The translations under genes and the position numbers were made by a program. Shown in pieces: positions 13,201 to 24,854 of a stretch of DNA of 64,000 bases. Origin of the DNA: Amyelois transitella (Eukaryota; Arthropoda; Insecta; Lepidoptera; Pyralidae). The DNA lies in the NCBI RefSeq assembly GCF_032362555.1, contig NC_083527.1, positions 5,642,001-5,706,000 on the forward strand, in the 5' to 3' direction. The notes under the pieces are model-generated. The model had not been told where the DNA came from. It saw only the letters and a list, made by a program, of their open reading frames with translations, and did not search any database. Each line of letters starts with the position of its first letter. Within the stretch, counting starts at the first letter, position 1.

Positions 13201-16200
13201 GTTAGTGTACGTGTGTGAGTGTTCTTTTGTTTATAGTCACCTCTACGCGTGTCTATACTAATAGATACTTACTTCTTCAGGACTTGAGTAATCCAAATCG
13301 ATTTCCGTCCAATTATCGTTATCCGGGCCGGTCCGGCTCGCGTCCGCCGTCCGTCTCAGCCATTCCCGGACATTCGCGTCTACACTATGGTCGCACAACT
13401 CGTCTAGTTTGTCGCTGGTCGTCGTGTTTGTGTCGCTGGCCGTATCAGTGATGGTTGATGCGATATCTGTGGGCGTGGTCGTCCCTTTGTCAGGGTGAGA
13501 AATGCGTGAGAAACTGATGGATTATGGTTGATGGAATGTTATAAAAACAACTTAGAATAAGGCACAGTTATTTGCAAAGTATTTCATAAAAAAAGTTCAT
13601 GAAGTTATTGGACTCGTGCAAGTGACGTCCAATTGTAGAAATTTAAAAAAAAAAGGTTACTCAAAATATTCAAACAAGATTTTTGTTTATTTATTTACTA
13701 ATTCATGTACACAGAAAACATCGAGAATGATAAACACAAGAAACAAAATTAAGTAGGTTAATAACATTTGATATTTTTATTACATAAAACTATGGCTAAG
13801 TAAATGATGACTACCACTGAATTAAAAAAAATAATATCAGGATGATGATGTATTCGCAAAATGTGATTTTCCTAATGTTTAAATTTCTAATATCTCATCG
13901 AAATTTCACTAAATACTTACCGTTCCTAGTCGACTGCCTTCTCGACCGATGTTTATGTATTTCATCAGATATCCTCTCAAGATTCCTCAACGCTGAAGAG
14001 TACTGCTGCTTCACCTCCGTTACTTGTTCCTCCAGGGTTTGAATCCTGGCCTTCTGGTGCTCAAGCGCCGCGTTGATGCGGGCTTTCTCTTCGAAGTATG
14101 GCCTAAAATTATGTGTTTAATAGTATCCGGCCCTAGGGACCATTCTGAGAAAGCCGGTTTATTTGTAAAAAAAAAATGTATCATGCGGTCGTCCTAAGCT
14201 ACTTTAATATACGAAATACGGACTGAAATGACAGGTGACACTATTATCCGGCCTGAAGGACCAACTCCAGGAACGTTTTCTTTTATGTATGAAAATATTG
14301 AATTAGGCGGTCGTTATAATACCGTTATATACATTTATACATATATTCATAAAATTTCGTTCTAATGTTTATAAATAAGAGGAATAGAATTTTGCTGATA
14401 TACGCATAATTATCATGATCTATTTAAAACAGAGTTTTAGATATACCGACATCGACTTAATCAGTCTTCTTTTCTTTAAAAGGTTAGAAGGAATTCAACT
14501 ACATATGACATTAAATTAAAAATTGAAAAGAAAATTAAAAAGAGATTGCATGCAATAAATTAAAATAAAAATAATATGCATAAGAAAAAAAAAAGTAAAG
14601 AAATAGGTACCAAAGTGGTGTCAGCCGGCGGCGTGCGGTGGCTATAGGAAGCGGTGAGACTTGTGTGCGCTCTACATAATAACGTTAAACAAGCATTAAT
14701 ATATTTACATTAATCTACTTAATCTTAATTTAGCTGAAGATTACATTAGACTTAAATACATTAATCTACATATAATTAAACTAGTTGATTACATAAGAAA
14801 CTAAAAGCTTTATGACGTATACAAGTAAAAGAATTAAGTTGAATTTTGCGCGTCTTTACTTAATTATATTAACATGAATATAACATGGATGAAATAATCT
14901 TACAGTGAGGGGAAATATCGTGAGGAAACCTGCACATTTAGGCAACTGGATGTGTAACCATGGATCCAATACGGGTTAGGTTTACCTGCAAAGGTTGCGG
15001 AGGCTAAATGGGAGTCGCTTCGTGTAAAAACCTGACCTAACCTAATCTAGGATCCATGGTCAAAGGCGTGCCCCGGGCTTCTCACCACAGAAGTGAGCAT
15101 GCAACCGAGACTATATCCAGGTAGAACAAGAAGCGAAAAAGAAACGTGCGTGTGTGTTGTCAATTCGAAAACTGTTTTCCGATAGCCGTTAGGGCTGAAA
15201 TCATTTCGATGGCATAATTTTTCCTCATCTGAAGATTGGACGAAATTACATATCATTGATGAACCATCCGTCAATTGAATACTTCTACTTATCTGTAAGA
15301 CGAGTAACTTTGTCGTCGTAATGTTTGTTGGGTGAGAACAGTGTCAGATTCAGTGTTGCCAACTTAGCGCTTTTGGCGCTAAATAACCTAGAGGTGTTTA
15401 GCTCTGGCGTATTTTCAGTAATATTTAAAAAAAGGTTATAGAAGTTTTTTTTTTTTCAAATTATTACAAAGTTACAACAAAACTCGTCGGAAGCCTTTTT
15501 TTTAATGTGTCAATGTAATCTACTAAACAACTTTAGCGCTTGTTTATAGCAATTTCAACAGTCAATCAGTGTGTTATGTACGTGCAGATTCTGGGCACAT
15601 ATATATATACATATATGTAATATGTAACAGAAGGTGATATGGCTGTGTGTGTATCTACAACTGACCGAGATTTAGCGATGTGCCGTTTAAGCCCGTGTTG
15701 CAGCTGCTGCACCAGCGCGGCGGCGGCGCGGTGCGCGGCCGCGCGGCTGCGCTGCGTCACCGTCGCGTGCGCACGCTCGCACTCCGCCTAACATTACAAT
15801 TTTATTGTAAACTATATTCCATTTTTTCAGATACTTTAATGAAAACTTTATGTTATTAAATATTCGTATGTTTTCATCAATAAAATAAGTTATGATTAAT
15901 ATCAGAAGTTATTTGTATTGACGTCAATTAGTGATACGTTGAAACTAGTAATAATTGATCTTAATGAGAGACCGTTTCCCGTAGTATACAGGTCGTGCGG
16001 TGGTTTAAGAACGCTCGGCAAAAGTAGAAGGGGCATGTGCAGTGATCAAATTTTAGGTCTATTAGGTGCGACGAGGAGAGAGGGGGGCGGGTGTGCGCCG
16101 ACGGCACTTAGTCACTCTTTACTTCCCGCGTTGAGTTCGCGCGCGTCCCGTGTCTCTTGGGTACTGTTGCGTACAGATTGTTTTATCGTATTAATAGTAA

Positions 16201-18531
16201 GTCGTAATGGGAACAAATGCCAAAAAATAAAATTTACACATACACACTTTCGCATTTATAATATAAGTAGGGATTATAAGTATTTATAAGGCACAAAATC
16301 CATACTAATATTATAAGTATATTATAAGATATGGATATAGTTAAATAACTGAGTTAAAACATAGGCTACTTTTTTTTGGAAAATCACGCGGGCGAAATTG
16401 CGGGACCACAGCTAGTATTAAATAAATAAAAAAAAACATTTCCCTTAGCATTTTTGAGCGCGAATGTACACATGCGCCGATTGCCCCCACTATTTTTGCC
16501 GAGCGTTCTATAACCACCGCGCGACCTATAACACGCGCGAAATATTATCGCTAATTCGCTTTTTATTATGATGTGAAATGGGACAGCAATAGTTACGTGC
16601 TAGTTAATATTCGTTTTCCTATGGGGGCAGGGTGTCATTGACAAGTTTTCACATCTCTCAATTTAATATACTAGCTTTATAATAAAAGGACGGTTCATAA
16701 TACATTCGGATACATCAACATTGCGCCCGTGCGAAGCCAGTGTTGCTAGTTATATTATTAAAGTTATCAGCCCACCTACCAAAGGTGGTTTTCTTAAGTC
16801 TCTCCATGACCAGGTTTTAATCTAGTAAAAATACCTGGTTGACCCTATGAGTAGCATGGTTAAGCATCTCCTGCCAGGCCGGGTCGAGGGTGACCCCACC
16901 TTCGGAGCCCTCGGCCAGCCTCGCGAGTCCCTGCTCTGCCAGGTACACCATTTCTCTGGCCGCAGCATGAGCACTGTTGGCTTTGTCGTATGCGATGGTA
17001 GCTGTCTGCAGTTCTTGAGAGGTCTACAAAAGCATAATCGATAATGTTAATAAAGGTAAAAGATTTGTATGTTTGTAATGAATAAACTCAAAAACGACTG
17101 GACTGATTTACATGAAATTTGGCACAGATATAGAATAGACTGGGATTAAGTTTCTTTCTGGAATATCCCATGGGAGCGGAGCAAACAAAACAAATTCTAG
17201 TATCACATATAAAGCTAGCTGCAAGTTCTGATTTATGGACAAGGAATACTTATTACATACATACATACATATGATCACGTCTATATCCCTTGCAGGGTAG
17301 ATAGAGCCAACAGTCTTGAAAAGACTGAAAGGCCACATTCAGCTTTTTGGCTTAATGATAGAATTGAGATTCAAATAGTGACAGGTTGCTAGCCCATCAC
17401 CTAAAAAAAAATCCCAAGTTTGTAAGCGTATCCCTTAGTCACCTTTTACGACATCCATGGGAAAGAGATGGAGTAGTCCTATTCTTTTTTGTATTGGTGC
17501 TATCTCTCATTACTTTACCTCTTGGCTTTAGTACCAGTTGTATCCTCACCATTCTGGAGTTTTGAGTAAGACCATGATTCTGAATTGGGTAAGTCAGTTT
17601 TTGATTTACTCTGTAACCCTTGCAGGGCAATCTAAGCCATATTGGTTAATGGACAGACACGCACACACAGTCAGTTGTCTGATCTAAGAGGTTTCCTAAC
17701 AATGTAGGTATTGTTTGTCCATAAGGTCAAGACCATTGGATCTGTTTATGTTTTTTATGGATATGTTAATTTGTACTTACAATATTAGCTCTAAATCTAG
17801 CTTCATAGTATGGTCTAGCTTTGTGAACACTAGTGCCAAGTTTCTTAGTCAACTGCTGGATTCTGAGGTGGCCCTCGGCAAGCAGACGGCGGAAAGCCAA
17901 GCGGGCCTCGTCCAATTCAACCTCCAAGCGATTTATCTCATCTGTTGCTGTGTTAAGACGCTCTAATTCAATCTGAAATGAAAATTTTCTAAAGTTTATT
18001 GATTTCTTTCAAAAATATTGTTATAATGACAATTCTAATAAATAAAATTTTGTGCAGATATTCATTAAAGTATTCTTGATTTGATAGGTGTATGCACCTA
18101 ATGTAAAGAACATTGAGGTACAGTAAATGGTAGATAAAACGTGGCCCATCTTATTCTTTAGTTTGATTGAATATATATCTGCTGTTGCACCCTTTAAATT
18201 TTTATGAAAAAAAACTTAAGTTAGAAAACTTAGTAAAAAATATTTTTTTCTTTAAACAATAAATTTTTTGACAGCCCACAAAAGTTAATTATTAAAGGCC
18301 AGTGTTACATTTAGAGGTTTAATAATGTAGTCAGAGATTGCAGTTTATAATTCCAAATTTGAATTAAAACTATTTACATTGTAGGTAAAGTATGCAGCAA
18401 TTTATTGTGCCAGTATCATGTCCCGCATCACAATTGTAATTCCATCAAAACTTAACATCCAAAATATTGATTTTATTTACCTGAACTCTTGGGTCAAGGG
18501 CCTCTGAACATTCGGCGCCGATATCGTTCAT
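10260..18531 (-). CDS. SH3BP5: SH3 domain-binding protein 5 homologue (Parcas/Sab), 9 coding exons
   Basis: Coding exons in transcript order are 18531-18481, 17972-17781, 17023-16835, 15787-15666, 14102-13921, 13466-13273, 12495-12276, 11036-10919 and 10392-10260. All junctions are GT-AG and phases match, giving 1401 nt or 466 aa, close to the ~455 aa of vertebrate SH3BP5. The start gives DPRVQ at residues 13-17, then IELERLNTATDEINRLEVEL, the typical opening of the long coiled coil. Further family blocks are KARPYYEARF, DPAWQEMLNHATHRV, and SRPYFEEKARI with NLERISDEIH. The C-terminal third is Ser/Pro/Arg-rich and ends VRQPRSPQSPEARY. From family knowledge, SH3BP5 proteins activate Rab11 by nucleotide exchange, bind Btk and JNK, and Drosophila Parcas regulates Btk29A. 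Introns are loaded with SINE-A, RTE and Helitron pieces. The last exon and the Arg/Ser-rich exon 8 rest on splice and phase logic more than on conservation. Confidence 0.9.
10511..10893 (-). repeat. SINE-A copy split by a 197-bp insertion
   Basis: SINE-A sequence runs to 10597, stops, and resumes at 10795 with 'ataagcctatcccttagtcg', ending in the head 'ccgggaaccgcacggc'. The 5-bp ataag is present on both sides of the inserted segment. Located in the last intron of the SH3BP5 gene. Confidence 0.8.
10598..10794. mobile_element. Putative solo LTR (197 bp) inside SINE-A
   Basis: The inserted block starts TGTAGCGGCC and ends GCCCGTTCA. It is flanked by a direct 5-bp ataag duplication (10593-10597 and 10795-10799). 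TG...CA ends with a 5-bp duplication are the pattern of Gypsy or BEL-type LTRs. No internal region is present, so a solo LTR or a short MITE-like element are the options. Confidence 0.45.
11050..11316 (-). repeat. SINE-A full-length copy
   Basis: Complete copy with (CATA)n at its plus-strand left end and 'gccgggaaccacacggcac' at the right. Its tail lies about 15 bp from the acceptor of SH3BP5 exon 8 (11036), where it contributes intron sequence upstream of the acceptor. Confidence 0.9.
11440..11682. repeat. MITE-like palindromic repeat, second copy
   Basis: This shares 'ttatcgcgcgagaaac' and the facing 'tttttcgcgcgataaac' with the repeats at 2511 and 16480. It has the internal 'tcgctttt.attatgacgt.aaa.g.gacag' segment and 'gggggcag' at its edge. 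Confidence 0.5.
11683..11780 (-). pseudogene. Degenerate partial copy of SH3BP5 exon 7
   Basis: About 95 bp align end to end with exon 7 sequence 12303-12392 (e.g. 'ttccgccctaaagcaagtgtttct' pattern against 'ttccgccttaagacaggcgtttct'). Read on minus, the matching frame gives NTCFRAEIAMGRRSG and then a stop, against NACLKAELEKGRRPS in the real exon. It lacks the exon's splice sites and is probably dead. It sits downstream of exon 7 in the same intron. Confidence 0.7.
11811..12236 (+). mobile_element. RTE-like LINE 3' fragment with target-site duplication
   Basis: The C-terminal part of a LINE polyprotein is read on plus (RWFCHVERMNES, GKVGVGRPRRTYL, NRRACTKRV, EAKEVCRDRGKWK), then a TATG-rich tail. 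It is 5'-truncated. GAAAGACT at 11803-11810 is repeated at 12237-12244, a target-site duplication typical of target-primed insertion. Its end lies only about 40 bp from SH3BP5 exon 7, on the opposite strand. Confidence 0.8.
12702..12937 (+). repeat. SINE-A copy
   Basis: Starts 'gcaccgataaaaaagaatag', ends 'gacgtgattatatgtaggta'. Inserted in SH3BP5 intron 6 in the opposite orientation to the gene. Confidence 0.85.
13042..13200 (-). pseudogene. Degenerate duplicates of parts of SH3BP5 exon 6
   Basis: Two stretches repeat exon 6 material. 13042-13100 on minus reads DKVDELYDHSVEGK, against DKLDELCDHSVDAN in the exon. 13150-13172 repeats the exon end and donor (codons GAT TGC TTC AGG TCT AAA GAA then gtaagtat). 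Their order differs from the exon, so more than one local duplication or rearrangement happened. Use as alternative exons cannot be excluded, but a complete frame is not seen. Confidence 0.55.
14908..15125 (+). repeat. SINE-C copy (tRNA-derived, 'gtgaggaaacctgcac' core)
   Basis: SINE-C is recognised by 'atcgtgaggaaacctgcaca', 'tggatgtgtaaccatggatc', 'gcaaaggttgcgga' and 'taggatccatggtcaaaggc'. The full-length copy is at 38338-38770 on minus. This one lacks the head. It lies in an intron of SH3BP5. Confidence 0.8.
15985..16060 (+). repeat. Inverted copy of MITE arm
   Basis: 'ggtcgtgcggtggtttaaga' through 'aagtagaaggggcatg' is the near reverse complement of 16484-16530. The two arms enclose about 420 bp that include a small Helitron (16299-16415). 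Confidence 0.5.
16299..16415 (+). mobile_element. Internally deleted Helitron (117 bp)
   Basis: It begins TCCATACTAATATTATAAG after an A and ends 'cgggaccacagCTAG' followed by T. Both Helitron termini are present with almost no interior. No target duplication is expected or seen. Confidence 0.75.
16475..16640 (-). repeat. MITE-like palindromic repeat, third copy
   Basis: It contains 'gcccccactatttttgccgagcg', the 'cgcgcgaaatattatcgc' arm, 'cgctttttattatgatgtga' and a terminal 'atgggggcag', matching the copies at 2511 and 11440. Confidence 0.5.
17250..17503 (-). repeat. SINE-A copy
   Basis: From (CATA)n at 17254 to 'tgtattggtgc' near 17499. The head is truncated at the last ~20 bp. Intronic in SH3BP5. 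Confidence 0.85.
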
Positions 18532-19696
18532 TGTCCCTTCAAATAAAATTGGTTTTCGACAACATTATAGTCACAAAATAATCTTTGTTAGTATAATTAT
18601 ATTTATACATCTATGAACTCATAACATCTACTTTCCGCCTCCGCTAAAAAACTGGCTGGCTGGATGGATGGATGAAAAGTTGAAGGAAGGCGAACTAACT
18701 TTGAAGTTTTCGTTCAACAATTAAATGTATAGAATTTTAGTCAATTTATCTAAATATTAGGTTTAACGACTACTAAAACCTATAAAAATTTCTGCAGAAA
18801 GACAAATCAGAGAGAAATACATTTCCAAGATTTCATTTCATTATTTCATGATTTATTCGAACTTACGGAGAGATTTTCGTTTCGTTTCCGACCGTAACGA
18901 TTCGTCATTTGACTACGCCTAGCATCGGATTTTGACATTGACAACTGTCAATCTGACATTAACACTTGTCTATGAATATTTGTGTTGTCACAATAAAATA
19001 CTTCCATAAAATGAGTCAAAAAAAATAATCAATTTTTGGAGTCCACTTTGTTAGCGAATTCATAGCACCTATTGAGCGGCGGTGGCAATGTCTTCAGACA
19101 ATTGTCACAACAAAGACTGTAAGTGGAGCTGATGACGGTAAACAACCCGTGGCTGAAACGTGCTCTCGCATTAGATATTGAGACGTGGGATAAATATCAA
19201 AAGGATCAAATAATTAAGATTTCATTGAAAAAGGATACTTCACCGTGATTATTTGTCTCATGTCTAAATGTAAAGAAAGTTATTCAAGGAAGATACTTAG
19301 TGAAAGCTTTTTATTTTTTACGTTAAACCCTTCATATTTCTGTCAATTTGGAAAATGATCATGAAATATTTAATATTAAAGTGGATTAAATAAAAGAATA
19401 TTGACATGTCACTGTAATAAGTTTATAATTGGGTAAGATCGCTTACACAATTTCAAAGCACTATGTACTAATACATTCACTGTTACAAAAAGTGAATATC
19501 TGCCTGAATATCGGTTCCACATCTGAAATACCTGTTTACATATATTTAATAAAACGAACAGTTGCGAGTGAAAGGCAGTAAAAATATTTTTTCGGGTGTA
19601 TAAACAAAATATATGTCAACATTGTAGTTGTCTATGATTGTTGGTTTGTCATCGTCCAAACGTCTCTTTTTCAGTGCACCAAAATATTCTGAAATA
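18532..19696. promoter_or_regulatory. Divergent promoter region with SH3BP5 5' UTR exon and uORF
   Basis: SH3BP5 (minus) and roadblock (plus) start 1.17 kb apart, so this gap should hold both promoters. A good minus-strand donor (TCTCC then gtaagt, at 18867) pairs with an acceptor just before the SH3BP5 start (…tttgaag then GGACAATG). This implies a 5' UTR exon at about 18867-18925. An upstream ATG at 18908-18906 would open a 16-codon frame across that junction whose TGA overlaps the main ATG (ATGA). No TATA box is claimed. The exact transcription starts are unknown. Confidence 0.5.
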
Positions 19697-20754
19697 ATGG
19701 TAAATTAATGTATTTCTGTGTGCATTTGTTTTTGCATACTATTTTAACCTAATCATCTGCTGTTTAATATTACAGGCAACTGAAGTAGAAGATACCATCA
19801 AGCGAATCCAAGCCCATAAAGGTGTTATGGGTGTAGTGATAGTAAATCATGAAGGTTTGGTCGATTTTCTTATTGATACCGTGGTAACAGCTCAATATTA
19901 TTGATAAAACATCATTCTATTTGTTTTCAATGACCTAATTTTGGTGGTTTATTATTCTTATCAGTGGTGATTAAATGTGCAAACTTTTGTTTCAGGCATT
20001 CCAATAAAGAGCTCTTTAGATAATGCTACTTCGGTGCTTTATGCGGGTTTGATCGGTCAATTGACAGAGAAAGCGAAGAATGTTGTAAGAGAAATGGTAA
20101 TTAACTTACGTAAAAAAGAAACATTTAGCAAAGCAATGATTTCATTGAAATTGAAACCTTAACTATAATAAAGTCAGAAAACTAGGTACATACTTACCTA
20201 AAAGTTACCAATTGTGTAATTTGTCAACTTGTCCCAAGCCCTGACTCAGGAACTAGAATCTATCAAGTTATTCCCAAGTCAGGAATTAAGACGTGCCACA
20301 AGTAAACTGCATGTACTTTTGGATAGACTTGTATTCCTTATTCCTTACAGGGTAGATAGATCCCATAGAACTTCCTTGTTTGATTTTTACAGTAATTGTA
20401 AGAAGTAGTATTTACTCACGCAATTTTGTTTTTGCTCCCAGACTGGTAACTTACTTTGAGGCTAGCTCAATCTGTGTGTTCCTAAGATTCAAGATTACTT
20501 TAGGTTCCCACAAATAAGCTGAGACTTCTAACACTTGGTCATAATAAATAAAGGTATCTTTGAATATCCAATTTGAAAAAGAAATAAGTCCCTAAAAATT
20601 TAATATTTGAACATCATTATTAAACATTACATTATCCCTCCAGGATTCCACTAACGAGCTGTCATTTCTACGAGTACGGAGCAGAAGACACGAGATCCTG
20701 ATTGCTCCAGACCGTGAATTTATTCTCATTGTTATTCAGAACACATCAGATTAA
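19697..20754 (+). CDS. robl: Dynein light chain roadblock-type (LC7), canonical copy, 4 exons
   Basis: Exons are 19697-19699 (just the ATG), 19776-19854, 19996-20096 and 20644-20754. Phases are 0, 1, 0 and the product is 97 aa, the usual length of roadblock. Family blocks are visible: [20 protein letters not shown], then [50 protein letters not shown] and the end LIVIQNTSD. From family knowledge, roadblock dimers bind the dynein intermediate chain in the cytoplasmic dynein complex and support cargo transport, mitosis and axonal traffic. The gene is divergent from SH3BP5. A poly(A) signal AATAAA at 21230-21235 could end it. Its exon plan is the template that the three minus-strand paralogues follow. 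Confidence 0.95.
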
Positions 20755-23700
20755 TTCTGACTGGATTCTGGTTAATGTCACATCATTAATAGGTCATGAG
20801 AATTCAAAATGTAAATATTCTCAATTCTCCACAAAGATTTGTTTCAACCAACAAAAATCGACTTATATATAATGTATTTTTAGACTATCTCTCTCTACCA
20901 GAAAAAGTAGGTAATGTGCAATATCAAATTTCTTTCTTTAAGATTTGTAAATCAGTCACGCATATTTCGTTTTATGGCAGAAAAAGTCGTGGCCAACAGG
21001 TAGTTAAATTTAGGCTGAGTCAAACCAATTAATCAACCGTGATGAATTCAAACTGATGTAATGCATGGATTATATTTTCGTTTCGTTTATGTGAACTTAA
21101 TTATTCTGCTTGCACTAGTATCTGTCGCTCTGAAGCAGGGATCTGCAAATACTCACGCTAGTTCTGTTAAATTAGTCATCAGTTATTTTAAACCAGTTTT
21201 CCTGCACCCTGGGAACTGCAAGACACTGTAATAAATTTGTTTATAAAAGAAGTCTTCTATGCATTGTTCATCTTCAAAGGTACAGTTCGAAAGAAAAATG
21301 TGGTGTATAAAATTTTTTAGAGAGCTCTTCATGTAAAGTCGATTTAATGGAACCTATTTTAAATTAATTATATTTTATTGCTTAAAAATACTAACGTGCG
21401 CATTAATATTTTTCTGCTTTATGTAAGACATGTAGATGTATAGAAATGTATTCGGTTGTATTTATTATTTGTTAGTACATAAGCATAGGTATCTTTTATA
21501 ATTTGTGATAAGTGTAAAGTGCTGATGTTCAATCTCAAATCGAAATAATTTCAGTGAATAACTTCAAATCACTAATGCCATGTTTAATCTATCTACTAGC
21601 AAACTGGCTGAAATTTGGAATGCAGAAAGCCCCCGCGGAAACGGATTTTATCCGGGCGGAGTAGCGGGTGAATTCTATTTTTCAATTAACCATGTTAAAC
21701 AGATAAGAGAGAAAGATAATTATTATAACCATTCATCACCAGCCAGATTAATTTCAAAAAATTTTAATGTATTTTAATATTTCAAATCTTAATGCTAATA
21801 AGGTATGTCTGATCATATATCTTCTTCGAAATCTTGAAAACAGAAGTTTATGCACTGTTTTCCAAAACTAGTAAAACGACAACTTTTGATAGCTTGGCAA
21901 GGATTAACTAAGTGACCAATTTGTAGCAAGTATTTGTGTTATATTTTTTTACAAACTATAAAACCATCAATAAATTATAAGTAATATCAATAAAAATGTG
22001 TTTTACTCTTGTCTTACTGTTTCACACATAGTGCTGTTGAAATTTTTGACGTGATCTCTTATCGGTAAAATAAAACCAATGTATGAAGTAGAAGTTTCGT
22101 GTTTATTGCATAAAATTTATTACAACATCACAAAACTTACCATATGCTTGGAGGTTCCAGGAAAGCAGTACCTAAACCAAAACTTCTGCGCCATCTTGGA
22201 CTCAAAGTGACGTCATGTCATAAATTTATCGACAAATAAAACCCTTTCTCTTTATTCTTATATAGAAATAGTGTATAAAACAATAAGTCTATCTTGTTGG
22301 CCATATTGGTCCACCATTTTGTATTTCCGATGACATCACTTAGATACCATAAATTGCTGAAAACTAAACTTATTAGTAGATACTCACATAAGTAGATAGT
22401 TTCATTCTCGATTCATCAGTAGCTTTTTATCGATTTTTTTTAGCCTCACCACCTGCTAGCTTAGTTATATTCATATATTTACATTTAATTCATACCAGTC
22501 TCATATTTTTTTGGTGGACCAAAGTACTCTCAAAATTTGAAAGTTTATTTTTTAATATTTCGCTTCATTCAGCCTTTTGCTTTAAGTTTATTATCTTTTT
22601 CAAAAGTCCGTTTTTTTGGCCAGCATTAGTGCAAATGTTATATAGCTCACTGTATTGTTAAACATATGCTTATAAATTGTATTTGGAGCGTTTTAAATTT
22701 TTTATTTCACCAGCTTCAAGGGTTTATTCAATAGTTTGAGGTCTTTTTATTAGGATTTTGATGACTTAAATGTTTTCCTTTGTGAATTAATTTTAGCTGT
22801 CTGCACCACACCAGAGAAAAATATTTGTATTTTTCAATAATAATTTTCAAATATTATCCATTTCTACAAATGTTTATTATTATTAATAATGTTTATACTT
22901 ACATTCATATTTACCATTCCAGTTAAAGTTTGTCTGTAGATTTTTGACTTCAGCACAGTTAATGTTAGTAGTAAATAGGTATTACATAAGGCTTATGATA
23001 AACTCGGACATTTAAAGAATTGATAAACCAAGTATATTACTTGGTACATCGAGAAAATTAAAGTGATATTTTTTTAACTTTATTCCAAAACCAATAAATG
23101 TGAACGGCATTCTTTAGTTCATTTCTGCGGATCAATCTATTTCAAAAGTTATTTAGAATGAAATTATGTAAAAAGTTTGATTTTTTTATTGAATGCGTAG
23201 CTGTCATTTATTTTTAAACATTCACGATGTTCTTAAAAATAATATCTCATTAAGAAGTAAATTTCATATTTATAAAAATATAGGATTTTATCCAACCAAT
23301 TGTCAAAATCAAAATCGTTTTATTTATTTTTAATATATTTTATTCATAGTCACACAAAGAGTTACAATTATTTATAGTTAATTCAACATGTTCTAACGTG
23401 TTTTTATGAGAGATGTCAAAGCCATCAATACATTTTTGATTGTATTTATCAAATTTTATATTTGGGCCTTAAACATCTTGTTTTATTCTAAAACTAAGTG
23501 CATTTAAATTTTAAGATAATTATTAAAACATGTTGAAATATTTAACGTTAAATTCTAAAATTATTATTTTAATGAGGCTACACTTAACAGAAAAGATTAT
23601 TTTTGAATTGACAAACTAAAATCATGTTTTCTTTTTTCATCCAAATTCATTTTACAAATTGCATTTTTTTTAACATGATTCATAAATATGCATTTTGTAA

Positions 23701-24024
23701 TAGGCGAGTGCGTTTCACCGCATGCATGACTAAGTGCGACTTGGCCTAAATCTAAACTTGAGAAAACTCAATTTATAATAAAAAAAGGGTTTTTTTTTTG
23801 TAAATTTGGGTAGTTAATACCACTCACAAACTCAATATTAAGAGTTTTGGTCCATTAAAATAAGAAAAATTATAATGTTATTTTTGTTTCTTTTTTATAT
23901 CTATTTTGTGTACTTATTTGCGTACATTTTGAAGGTGGTGCTGCGGCTGGAATATTTTTGATGATGATTTTTTTTCTTTTGTCTCGTTTGTATTTGATTG
24001 CGTTTTATTCCAGTTTCAAAACAC
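20755..24024. other. AT-rich intergenic region, no supported gene
   Basis: 3.3 kb between the roadblock stop and the putative last exon of the Sam68-like gene. An open frame on plus at 21580-21777 has no family resemblance or splice context. A minus-strand ATG-like exon near 22203-22146 looks splice-bounded but has no partner exon. The right part may be 3' UTR of the Sam68-like gene. Confidence 0.45.
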
Positions 24025-24060
24025 TCACCTCATTATTGCGTACGTTTCTTCACCATGGTC
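24025..24060 (-). CDS. Candidate alternative last exon of the Sam68-like gene
   Basis: An acceptor (ttttacag) is followed by GAC CAT GGT GAA GAA ACG TAC and ends DHGEETYAIMR with a TGA. Entry phase is 0, which fits exon 5 of the gene (ending PPEP at 25446). Sam68 proteins end with Tyr-rich, acidic tails that contain a similar GHGE segment, so the short peptide suits an alternative tail. A donor-like gtgagt overlaps the stop, so it could also be an internal exon. Not proven. Confidence 0.4.
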   Translation of the reverse strand, partial: DHGEETYAIMR

Positions 24061-24854
24061 CTGTAAAATAAAATACACATTTAAATTCGAACATAACACT
24101 TTTGACTTAAAATAAGAATAAAAAAAAAGCGGAAAAGAAAATGAGAGTATTAAATCAATGTAAAAAATTATGCGATAATATAACACTAGTATCAGTATTG
24201 TTTGAGATAACTAGTTTTGGTCACTGTATTTATAAATGAAGTAAATAAGAATTTTGTAAAATATTGAAACTGATAAAAATATATATAAATATAAAAAGCA
24301 AAAGAAATAAAGGGCGTGCAAGCGCAGGCTCGTACAAGTATTCTTCTTCTTTGTCGTACGCTCTTGACAGAACAGATGTAGGTTAGTATGAGAATGATTA
24401 AATCGACAATTTATAAATTGGCTAGTTCACATTGTGTCCTTTATTTTGTGTTAAATCTAAAGTCCCAGTCAGATGTTAACTAACAAAACTCGGTTTTTGG
24501 AGGAGAATATTCAAGTTCACTATTCTATTTTTATGTGTCATACGAAAGCAGATTTTTGGATTACATTTTAAACAATGTTAGTTTTTTCATTGTTTTTTGA
24601 ACATATAATGGGAGTATCAATATTAATTCTACATTTGCACCCATCTGTTATCATGCTTTCAAATAACAATCCATTACTTGGGCCGTTCTTATGGCATTGC
24701 GCGGGGCATTGCGTCTTGAATGCTATACTAAGATATTACAGACAACCACTCAAATATAACACAGCGACACCAAGGTAACAATGTGAACTAAACCCCATCC
24801 ACCACTAAACCCAAAGCGAACTGGCGCGAGCACTGTCAAATTCCGACCGTAATG

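Noticed and set aside
14623-14684. GC-rich 61-bp block on minus with an acceptor-like start and a gtacct donor, between SH3BP5 exons 4 and 5
   Set aside because: Its length would shift the frame between two exons that already join perfectly in phase, and the peptide matches nothing in the family.
21580-21777. 65-codon plus-strand frame starting MFNLSTSKLAEIW
   Set aside because: No family resemblance, no splice partner, and part of it resembles Helitron-like 'ccgcggaa...tccgggcgg' sequence.
22146-22203. Minus-strand ATG with MAQKFWFRYC and a good donor
   Set aside because: Looks like a first exon, but no acceptor or following exon with a matching phase was found, and the region has features of a dispersed repeat.
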